Below, piece after piece: positions 55,199-64,000 of a DNA stretch of 64,000 nucleotides. Within the stretch, counting starts at the first letter, position 1; each line of letters begins with the position of its first letter. The stretch lies in contig JAKFAO010000008.1 of NCBI GenBank assembly GCA_021527695.1, positions 620,001 through 684,000 on the forward strand, in the 5' to 3' direction. The notes under the pieces are model-generated. The model had not been told where the DNA came from, searched no databases, and saw only the letters and a program-made list of their open reading frames with translations. Source of the DNA: Naematelia aurantialba (taxonomy: Eukaryota; Basidiomycota; Tremellomycetes; Tremellales; Naemateliaceae). The position numbers and the translations under genes are program-made.

Positions 55199-56399
55199 TC
55201 TAGCATAGATGTGATGCATGCGTGTGACTATCTCGTCGTTGCCATGATATTTAGGAAGCTAAACTTGATCTCGACACAAGACTTGCCGATGCCAAGTAAT
55301 GAATTGTTTGTCATCCTGGATTCCGTGCAGCCTATCGTCATCATGGACGTATGGAGGCCTACCCCGTTTTGTAGGTCCCAATTGCAGCATGTAGATACTA
55401 CAGCACGCAGATACCACTCGCAATTTGGTTACCTGCTTTGACCAAGACCAGTCCCATGATGCCCGCGTTGCTCGATCATCAGTGCTGGTTGCCCCTCGTC
55501 GCAGTGGGATTCATTCGGCCTGCCGTTCACTTTGAATTCCTGCTAGCTCCATGTGTCATATGTTCTGCTTCATGCGGGATGCTTTGTGGACAAAGCCTCC
55601 CATCTCCCCATCCCCACGAATGGGCCCTGACACAAGCTACTGATCACGGCGTCAACACCGCCGAACGTCCACCAGTACGCAGTGAGAACGCCGCTCCGCA
55701 CAGTCGGGAGCATGAGTGGCGAATCGCGATTCTTGCATCCGCAGAGACAGAGCCAGCGCCAGAGCCAGCGCCAGAGCCAGCGCCAGCGCCAGAGCCAGAG
55801 CTGAGAACGCCGATGCGCATGCATGTATGCCAATTGATGCACGACCCTCGCCATCGCCATCGCCATCCCCCTCATCCCCCATCCATCATCCTCGTCTCGT
55901 CCCAATTTACATAAGCCCTACGTCCCCCCTCCCCTCCCTATCCTCAGTCCGCATCCCACCCCGCCTCCCTGCAACGCGGACCGTCGCCTTCGCCGCCGCT
56001 TCCCGCCACCAAACTGCACAGTACTGCACGCTCGAAGCGTCCCGTCCGAGCATATTGTCCTTCCAATCAAACTAAGATTTACAAGCGGCGCCAACTACAA
56101 AATATAAACGAGTAAAAGCAAAGGAAAATGACAGATGGGGACAAGAACAAAGATGCTCATAATGACAACAAGTGGCGATGCATACCCTCAGACGAAAGAC
56201 GAGACTCGCGAAGAACAAATGAGAACCAAGGAGCAGAAAGGGAAGAAAGGGAAGAAAGGGAAGAAAGGGAAGAAAGGGAAGAAAGGGAAGAAAGGGAAGA
56301 AAGGGCAGAAAGGGAAAAAAGGGAACAGGCTGTTGCTGCCCGTATCTGTCGGCGGCTGCTGCTGTCGCCATCGCTGAACTGCGCCGTCACCTGATCGCA
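55199..56399. other. Convergent intergenic region with two tandem repeats
   Basis: About 1.2 kb between convergent stops. It holds a 12-bp AGAGCCAGCGCC repeat (about 55748-55800) and a 9-bp GAAAGGGAA repeat of about ten copies (56236-56325). No motif-bearing frame is present. The area is probably 3' UTR plus spacer. Confidence 0.5.
56236..56325. repeat. 9-bp minisatellite GAAAGGGAA
   Basis: About ten head-to-tail copies, the last two with substitutions. Plus and minus frames are all open through it because the unit is a multiple of three. It lies about 75 bp beyond the stop codon of the Ime2-like kinase. Confidence 0.9.
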
Positions 56400-59300
56400 T
56401 CATCGCTGATTGTGCATAGTCTGGTTCGGGTTCGGACTCTGATGGTGGGACGGATGAGCGTCCGCTACCCGCGCGATCGCCGAGAATGGCGGCAAGACTT
56501 GTGATTCTGCAGGGCGCTGCAGCGTGTCAGCTCGGATCGGAGGTTCCCCATCGTGCTCTATTCCATCGTGCTCGTATCCCATCGGAAAGATCCCCGAGCT
56601 CGGATAGAGATACGAGGTGGAGATACGAGCTCGTCCCATCGACTAATCGAAGTGCGGAGGAAGATAACTCACCACGCGGAACATGGGATTGATCTCGCCA
56701 ACCCCGCCAATCGCACTAGCACCGCCGACACCGCCGACGCTCATGCCGTCCTCACTCTCGTCCCAAGTCCTTATGGCAGGCAAAACCGTCCTCGCATGAT
56801 CCCTATCGAACCCGCTGCCATGGGCCACAGCCAGCCCCTTCGGCCGGCCGTACGGACTCGTCGGCGCAGAGCCTTGGTCAGGGAACCGGCCGAGCGATGC
56901 CGTCGACGCGACTGTGGCGTGGGCCATAAAGTCTCGAGCTAGTTGGGATTCGAGGGAGGGGTTGGATACGGAGGTGAGTTTGGATGGAGAACGGCGGAAG
57001 GATGAGACGGATCGTTGTCGAGGGTCGGATTCCCATTCTCGCCGACGCGGGCCAGGACTGCTGTTGTTAGCAATGGCCCTGTGCGAGCAGGGTGCGAGTG
57101 CAGGTTGCGAGCTCAGTGTACAGCTTCCAGCGTGCATGTGCAGAAGAGGGCAGGACGTAAACCGACGAGACTCACTCTGAATCAACCGTCGCAAACGTCG
57201 CGGCACTCGCCGACTTGCCATAGTCATACGAGCTCATCGAATGATCATCATCGTCGTCCCTCCGCCTCGCCTTGTTTCGACTCTGCGTCCGGTCGTACGC
57301 CGCCAACGCCTGTGTCGACAGCCCAGACCCACTTGAGTCCAGGCTCCGAACACTCTCGGTAGACTGCATCGGGTGCCTGGGCGCAAAAGGCAACGACGAC
57401 GACGACGCCATGACCGCTTGTGGCCCGATCGTCATATTCGTAAACTCGATTTCACCCTTTGACTTTGTCTTTTCACGAGCCTCGACGAGCGCCGTCCGTT
57501 TTTGCAACACTGCCCGAGACCGTTCTTTCGCTTGCAACGCCACTGCTTCACGCTTGATACGCGCTTGTTCCTCTGCCAGCCGAGTAGCTTCCTTTTTGGT
57601 CTTCTTCGGATCCGCAAAGGACGACGTCGACGCCGACGCCGGCGCCGCCACCGGCACTGGCGCGAGCTCGTCCACCGGCGCGAGGTCTTTCTCTCCACCA
57701 CCGAACACGCTCGAGAGTGCCCATTTCTTCTTCTTGCCCATCGAGAGCTTGCTCGTAATGGGCGCAGGGTTGGGCGTGGGCTCAATAGGCGGCGGCGGCT
57801 CGTTCACGACTTCGGCAGGCAGTTGTTGGATGTATTGCGCTACAGCAGCGGATTTCCGCCTCCTCTCGCTGAGCTGCAGGTTGGAGACGGACAGGTCAAA
57901 GTAGCCCTGGCCCTGGCCCGGTTTCGAGCTCTCGTACACGCTACTGTCGTATGGCGACGCGGTTGCCCGCCGGTCAGACCACTGCTGAGGTCCCGCTGAA
58001 GGCGGTGGACGGTGGCCGTAACTGGCCAGATCCTCCGTCGGCAGATCAAGCTCGCGCAGCTGATTGACAAGAGCTGACGCGCCATCGCGAATCGGCGACG
58101 CATGGGGGAAGAACATTCGTGATGCCGAGCTGTCGGGCGTTCCGACCGGTGGAGGCAGCGTCCGCATATCGCCATTGGCAAACGGTCTGGATTCTTTCTG
58201 GTGCGCGTGACTCGGAGGCAGTGATCGTGGAGGAACGAGCTCCAAGCGGACAGAAGGTAGGGCGCCTGGCAGCGGTTGGCCGGCGGCAAATGGGATTCGC
58301 GGCAGGGGAGGTGTCCTCTGTAGATGTGGGAGAGTTTCGTGAAAGTAGGGATGCTCGACACATTGCGCCGCTGTCATGCGATATTTCGGGTTGTAGCGCA
58401 GAAGATCGCTGACGCAATCCACTAGCGACTGTGGCACGCTGGAGTGAAACAGCGACCGAAAGTTGATGGGTGAGCGCTACCATCAGCAGTGTTCACGAGT
58501 GCTCGGCTCACCTTTGGAAAGCTGAAGCCTACCGCCTTGGCTAGCTTGATGCCGGTGTTCCAACTACCACCACCCCTCTGTCTTCCCCGCTCGTCTACGC
58601 CGTGCTCTGATGATGGATCGCCCATTGTCTCGCAGATTCGGTACACCTGGTCAATCTCGCTGACCCCAGGGAACAAGGGTTTTAGGTTCAACATCTCTGC
58701 GAGGATCGTGCCGAGTGCCCACATATCGACGGGCGGGCCGTACTCGGTGGACCTCAGGAGCACCTCGGGCGCGCGATACCACCGCGTCGATACGTATTCT
58801 GTATACGGCGGTTTGCTGTTGGTTGCGCGGGCGAGACCAAAGTCTGCGAGCTTGACCATGACGCTCACGTCCTTTTCGTACTGCATCTCATGTGGCTCTT
58901 CTCCGGCATTGATAGCGACGAGGGTCTCGGCATTGAGGTAGTCGGCCAGTCCGGTGGTAGTGACGAGGAGATTTTCCGGCTTCATATCGCGGTGGAAGAA
59001 GCCGTGTCGGTGGATATGGTATAGACCAGTGGAGATCTGGTGAAAACAGCTCGCGACGAGTCCGGCGGCGAGGGGCCGACCGCGCCGTGATTTCGTCAAC
59101 TGGTAGAGGTTGCCCTCCATGCACTCAAAGACAAAGTAGAGCTCGCGTGAGGCGGGAGAGATGAACGCGTCGTATAGCGGTATGATTGAGGGATGTGGTG
59201 GGATGAGCTTTAGTGACTAGTTGGCGGCGTGAGCGTGACCGACGTCGGTCTTGGCCACTTGGGCCATCCAAGGGAACAACTCACGACAATCTCTCCCAGC

Positions 59301-59929
59301 GAGCTTGCCTGTTTCCAGCCGCCGTCCCATACCCGCTTCATCCGCTTGAGCGCTACCAAACGCTTGCCCGACCACTCTGGTCGCGCGCCTGCCCCGCACT
59401 GCATGGCCGAGAGGTAAATGTCGGGTTTGAGGGGCGAGTGCCAGTCGCACAGCCATACTGTCCCGAATGATCCGTCTCCGAGGCACTTCAGTTCGGTGTA
59501 CGATCGTTCTCCGACTAGAGAGGTCAGCTCCACTGTCCCACGAATGAGGGTGGTACGTGTAGTGTTTGTGGCGGTTGCCCGTGGGGGAGTGCAAGTGGTA
59601 TTGGTAGGGGGTGGATGGACGGAATTGGACTCACATGGATCCTCGATGCCGACGCGGCCATCGTCCTCGCCTCTCTCGCGGCTACGCTCTGGGGTCACGA
59701 GATTAACTGTGTTGACTGTACTAGGCGTATGGCGTTGTGTGCTCGGACCGGCGTGCGGATAGTCGTGCGGTGACGAGTAGTACGGGTGTGACGACGATTG
59801 TGGAGTAGGCAGATACACGTGGTGGCCGTCGCCTGTCGAGGGGGTGCCTGGTGGGACTGCCAGGGGGTATCGATGCGACATGGTCAACGCTGGGATGGAC
59901 GGCGGCGAAGGCGAGACGATTGTGGCCAT
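56400..59929 (-). CDS. CRK1: Ime2/Crk1/MAK-type (RCK family) protein kinase
   Basis: CMGC kinase related to yeast Ime2 and basidiomycete Crk1, regulators of meiosis, mating and morphogenesis. Six exons close to 1011 residues: 59929-59635, 59514-59285, 59216-58512, 58476-57176, 57060-56673, 56516-56400. Kinase signatures: [29 protein letters not shown] (Lys), [55 protein letters not shown] (TEY-type activation lip), [34 protein letters not shown]. Two charged inserts occur, one of about 20 residues between strands beta2-beta3 ([20 protein letters not shown]) and one of about 25 before the DFG ([20 protein letters not shown]). The C-terminal half is a long disordered tail with a Lys/Glu-rich helix ([20 protein letters not shown]) and many Ser/Pro sites. 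Confidence 0.93.
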
Positions 59930-61009
59930 GAATGTTGACGGGTGATCGGAGGTTGACGAGCCTCTCGGTCGGTCCGGTCGAGATGGAAAGCGGGGTGATG
60001 GAGGTTTTTTTTGGTGTTGGTACGGGAGTTGTACGGAGAACAGGACGACCAGTGGAGGTGAGGGGGGGCCGTTTGGCGGAAATTCGACTAGGACGATCGG
60101 ATCAAGTGCCGAGTGGGCGTGTCACTGGTGTGTCGTCGCCATGCATGGTGAGTTTGCCGTTCGGCTGTCCCGCTGGTCGCTGTCCTTTTTAGGCTCCCGT
60201 TGCTGCTCTTGAGACGACGTATAAGGGCTTGCCGGGGGAGGATGAGAAAGTGGAAAGAAACGTAGCAAACGTCGAAACGCATCCAGGAGCCCAAGTTTTA
60301 GCGCCCAAAAAGTCACCCACCCAAAAAAAGTGTGAATTGCAAGGCGCCGTCTGCCCTTTTTAAACTCTGGTTAGTACAGGGAAGGGAAAGAAGGAAAGAA
60401 GGAAAACCAGTATATATAAACACAGTCACAAAATTGCCGCTTTCAGTCTGGTCAAGGCGATCGACGCGCGTGGACATGCTACGAACTACACCCTCCCCAA
60501 AGCACCATCCACTCCAACTTTTGGTGTCCATCGCCACCCTTACCACCCTCGCCACCATCACCACCCTCACCGCCATGATCACCATGACCGCCATCACCAC
60601 ACGACACCACCGTCACCACGTCACCACACGACACTGTCGGTGCTCGGTCTTGTCCGCACTGACAAATCTGGGCTCGGGGTATCCAGATTCAGGCACGTCC
60701 GCGCGCTACCAGCCACAGACTCGGCCAGGAAAGCCCCTCTTACGGCCAGGTTTCTTGGCTTCTTCGAGCGAGGCGAGAAGCTCACGCTCGAATGTCCACT
60801 TGACAAAGAGTAGACGTATCTTCTGGCTCACAGGTGTCTTTTCTGCTTGGACGTGAGACACAGCAAACCCCTAGCCGGGACAGCACCTGGAAGATTCCCG
60901 CAAAGAATAGCTTCAGACTCAGATCCAGAGCCACGTGACCCGCGCGTCAGGAAACTATGACGTTACTCCGATTCCTCTTCGTATCCTCGTCTTGATCGAC
61001 AAGAAGACC
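59930..61009. promoter_or_regulatory. Divergent promoter CRK1 / EI24-like gene
   Basis: About 1.08 kb between divergent starts. It holds a CCACC/CACCAT-rich stretch (60520-60620), a GAAAGAAGG-type purine run (60380-60402), and a CACGTG E-box at 60932-60937, 72 bp before the plus-strand ATG. No supported gene. Confidence 0.45.
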
Positions 61010-62213
61010 ATGCCGTCTGAGCTCTTGCATCTGCCTCCAGCGTACACCCTCGTGGGGCTGTACCGCCTACTGACGGACCCATTCATACGCCAACCCGTGC
61101 TGGACAAGATCAAACATGCCTCTCTCCGCGGTTTCGTCGTCGGGATCGTCTATGCAGCAGCCAGTTGGCGGGTCATGGACTGGTTTGTGCGCAAGTTTCT
61201 CGTCGGAGGTGGAGGATGGTTTGGGAGGAAACAAGTCGAGTCTGCCATCACAAAAGCCCACCACGGTCAGGTCTGGGTCGGTCTCGGTTCTGTTGGAGTC
61301 TCCCTGGATCTTGTGCTCTGTACGTCCTTGTATTCCACGGGAGCTCACACAGAGACACCCACTTGCTCATGTTGCTTCCTCAATTATCGTCGATCCTGCG
61401 CTTCTTCATCTACAAGAATTTGCGGATAGCACGATCTCGCGCGTATGCGCTCACGGTCTCAAGCAGGGCGAAGCCAAAGGAGTTTTGGAGCCAGGTGAGG
61501 AGCGTGGATGCCCGATCTCGCTGAGACGTAGGGGTATATCGAGGAATGGGCACAGCCGCCTCGGCCACGACGAGGAGAGACGATGGGAGTGGGAAGTAGA
61601 AGAAGCAGGGAAGCCAAGTGGGTCAGCTGGATATTATGGTGGCCTACACAGCTTGTCCTCCGTCACTGTGGGTAGACTTTGACTGCGGGTATTGACGCCT
61701 AGACCTGCTCCTACCGCTCTCACCGTCGCTGCCGCTCCTTGCACCGCTCTTGACGAGCTCGCTGCGAGCCATCACGACAGCAGAGTACCTGCACCAGCCG
61801 TACTTTGAGACTAAAAGCATGAATCAAGAAGAAGTCTGGCGCTGGGTGGAGGAACGTCGCTGGGCGTATATGGGTAAGCACGTCCATCCGACTCGGAAGG
61901 TAACGTCAAGCATTCGGCTTTGCCGCGTCTCTGCTTGAATCGGTGCCGATCGTCGGTCTATTCCTGTCCATATCAAATCGGATTGGAGCGGCCATGTGGT
62001 ATGTCAAGCGTATCCGAGCGTTGCCGAGCGTCGCTGAGAAACAGGGCACACGATTTGGAAAAGAGGCAGCATCTCTTCTCGCATGGTATTCTGGCGCCGC
62101 TGCCACCGAGCCAGACGGGATTTTACGGGATGGGAGCTATGGACCTGGGTGTGGACATTCAGCAGGCCGAGGATCAGATTGAGCAAAAGTGGACCAAGAA
62201 GCGTGACCTGTAG
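61010..62213 (+). CDS. EI24/Rrt8-Lds-like multi-pass membrane protein
   Basis: Six exons close to 337 residues: 61010-61319, 61355-61494, 61532-61667, 61703-61873, 61911-61998, 62045-62213. Membrane segments: HASLRGFVVGIVYAAASW, VGLGSVGVSLDLVLYTHLLM, WVSWILWWPTQL...LLPLSPSLPLLAPLL, AFGFAASLLESVPIVGLFLS. The string YFETKSMNQEEVWRWVEERR followed by AYMAFGFAASLLESVPIVGL, ISNRIGAAMWAHDLEKR is characteristic of the fungal family that includes yeast Rrt8 and Lds1/Lds2 (lipid-droplet and spore-wall proteins) and the EI24 fold. The exact cellular role in this organism is unknown. The second exon needs a CACAGAG acceptor (two AGs side by side); the first AG would break the frame. Confidence 0.8.
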
Positions 62214-62894
62214 CGGGACCCTAACCCCAGATGTATTCGTGCGGCTCCGCGCTGCGTGCTCCCGGGGTGGGGGCTGAAGCTCTCCTTGTGCACGGATAGA
62301 GGCTCTGCTCATGTGGGGAGGAGGGGGTTCCCACACGAACCCATGGTGGCTCCGAGTCGTCCCGGTAAGGCGGTCGGGCCGACCACGCATGTTCTCGACT
62401 GCGTAGTTCTAGAGTGTCTGTTTTCGAATACCTCTCCGGATGGACCGCCGGGTTCGGCGGGTATTAAGCTTGTGCTTGGCATTCTCGCTGGGAATAGCAC
62501 TAGAAAGTGGGTTTGTGGCGGCGCAGCGGGGCGCGGCCTGTTTCCCGTGGCGCGGGATTGGCTCGACTGGGACATGCCTGATCTGGCGAGATTCGAAATT
62601 GTCAGGTGTCGTGCCAGAGATCCTGACTAGTCACTCCTGACTGCCTCCTGGCTCTCCTCACTCGCCCCCTCGGGCCCCGTTTGTCCGAGATGAGAGTTGC
62701 TGCGGGGTGGAAGGGCGCATACCCACGCTCACCTCCCCAAATATTCTTACATGTTCGTCTTTCCTTCCTTCCTGTCTTGTTGGATCTTGTCGAGCCTTGA
62801 GTCTTGAGTCTTGTCGGGTCTTGAGTCTTGTTGAATCACGTCGAGTCGAGTGTTGTTACGTATTCGAGTCTCGAGTTGAGCAAGACTAGGAAGC
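62214..62894. other. Intergenic region before the MFS transporter
   Basis: About 680 bp. A repeated GTCTTGTCGGATCTTGAGT-like motif lies at 62770-62880 (TCTTGAGTCTTG, TCGAGTCGAG), upstream of the transporter start. No motif-bearing frame. Confidence 0.4.
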
Positions 62895-63157
62895 ATGACT
62901 CGACACGCCGCGTTTTCCGAAAAGCCGGCAGAGGCAATCGTGCCCCAGAGCATTGACGCTGAGAAACCGGACGAGCCGGTGCATGCGGACCACCAGCAGG
63001 GCATGTATGATGGCGCGTCGAGTCTCGCGCCCATCGGGACCCGGGGGACGGATACTGAGAAGGGCAGTCAGACGGGCTTGGTGCTCAAGGAGGAGAGGAG
63101 CAAGGCGACGAGAAAGTTGTTGTTGAAGCTTGGTATGCATCGTCTCGTCTGTCTTCC

Positions 63158-63200
<43 letters not shown>

Positions 63201-64000
63201 TCTCCCTCTCGTCGTTGCCTTGCCCTCGTCGTTGCCTTGCCCTCGTCGTTGCCTTGTCCTCATTGTTCTTCTTGTCCTCGCTGTCGCTGTTTCTTTCCTC
63301 GACCCTGCCCTTGGTTCTTCCTCGACCATCGTTTTTCTACTGGCTCGCGTTTCATACAACCCTGCAGATACTCCCGAGCGGACGCACTGACGAGCGCAGA
63401 CGTCGCTATTCTGCCATTCGCAGTGCTGCTGTATCTCTCTGCATACCTCGACCGCGGAAATCTGTGAGTCGCGCCGTACATTCCTCCGCATCGCGGTGAA
63501 TCCTGAACGTCCCCGGTCCTGCGTCCACTAGTCAAAGTATGAAGCTGATGCGGATCCGATCACCAGTGCGAACGCACGACTACAAGGCCTCGAGGAGAAG
63601 ATCCTAAACGACAGCGATACCAACTACTCGATCGCTCTCGCATGCTTCTTCATCACGTACATCGTCTGCTCGGTCCCAGGCACATTGCTGGCCAGGCAGA
63701 TCAACCCCTCCATCTCCATTGCGGGCGGCGCGATGATCTGGTCCATTGCGGCGACGTGTCAAGCCGCCGTCACGGACCGTGCGAGCTTGTTTGTGTGTCG
63801 CCTGTTTGTCGGTATTGGTGAGTGCCTCGTGTTCCCATTCCTTCTTCCTCTCCTTCACTTGCACTCCTGCACTCTTCTCCAAAGATAGTCGCTGACGCCC
63901 CCAGGCGAGGCGTGTTTCGGCCAAGCCATGGCCTTCCACCTCTCCCTATGGTACACCAAGAGGGATCTCGCCAAGCGCATCGGTCTTTTCATCTCTGCCG
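62895..64000 (+). CDS. MFS transporter of the Dal5 (anion:cation symporter) family, truncated by the window end
   Basis: Major facilitator protein, plasma-membrane uptake of an organic anion such as allantoate, a vitamin or a dipeptide; substrate not predictable. Exons so far: 62895-63132, 63400-63463, 63567-63817, 63905-64000 (open). After a hydrophilic N-terminus of about 80 residues come DVAILPFAVLLYLSAYLDRG and NLANARLQGLEEKIL, the hallmark of the Dal5/Tna1 family. Next are the second helix (YSIALACFFITYIVCSVPGT), LLARQINPSISIAGGAMIWS, FVCRLFVGIGEACFGQAMAF and HLSLWYTKRDLAKRIGLFIS. This covers about the first five helices; the rest lies beyond 64000. Intron 1 (63133-63399, 267 nt) holds a CCTCGT repeat. 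Confidence 0.93.
63158..63206 (+). repeat. CCTCGT hexanucleotide repeat in MFS intron 1
   Basis: About eight CCTCGT (or CGTCCT) units sit inside the 267-nt first intron and are followed by TCGTTGCCTTGCCC repeats to about 63260. The transcript strand is pyrimidine-rich. Confidence 0.9.

Noticed and set aside
55748..56325. Possible repeat-protein gene in the convergent region
   Set aside because: Both repeats have units that are multiples of three, so all frames stay open; no start context, motif or splice pattern supports a gene.

Overview
This 64 kb window looks like nuclear chromosomal DNA of a basidiomycete fungus, most likely a yeast of the Tremellomycetes (the Cryptococcus / Trichosporon side). 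Reasons: dense genes with many short introns (typically 35-110 nt, GTRNGT...YAG) and a CTGAC/CTGAT branch site close to the acceptor; very small exons; moderately high GC; and fungal gene families such as a velvet regulator, exocyst Sec3, Gin4-type kinase, Bem1, Ime2/Crk1 kinase and Dot1. I see no transposon, CRISPR array, phage or bacterial gene. Family names come from recognised motifs, because no search was possible. The species is not identified.

Layout, left to right. 1-1023 (-): 5' part of an unrecognised gene. 1464-6383: three mitochondrial or membrane genes (MGE1-type GrpE, DAP1-type cytochrome b5-like heme protein, LETM1/MDM38). 6718-10266 (+): a 1019-residue membrane protein with a long disordered tail. 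10452-23145 (-): 2OG-Fe(II) dioxygenase, a divergent GAPDH, a vacuolar serine carboxypeptidase, an ecdysoneless/SGT1 homologue and a RING protein. 23488-29061 (+): mitochondrial inner-membrane peptidase IMP1 and exocyst SEC3. 29704-42600 (-): velvet regulator, Gin4/Hsl1 kinase, Sel1-repeat protein, secreted aspartic protease. 43093-55198 (+): BEM1, CDC5/CEF1, DOT1, tRNA-Arg(CCT) with degenerate relatives, OTU deubiquitinase, S-formylglutathione hydrolase. 56400-59929 (-): Ime2/Crk1-type kinase. 61010 to the end (+): an EI24-like membrane protein and a truncated Dal5-type MFS transporter.

For almost every gene I rebuilt the exon chain by hand so that phases close and family motifs are restored. 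Exons are listed in coding order. The 5' end of GAPDH, the gene at 1-1023, one DAP1 intron, and the starts of the velvet and OTU genes stay uncertain.

The genes are mostly housekeeping and do not form one pathway, although polarity, septation and morphogenesis genes (SEC3, GIN4, the Sel1 protein, BEM1, IME2/CRK1) are over-represented between 24 and 60 kb. The most interesting observations are the GAPDH with altered cofactor-site residues; a 10-nt micro-exon carrying a catalytic histidine; long introns that repeatedly hold tandem repeats which are pyrimidine-rich on the transcript strand; two GC-AG introns; a cryptic second RING-like cluster; and a velvet domain split by a long disordered insert.
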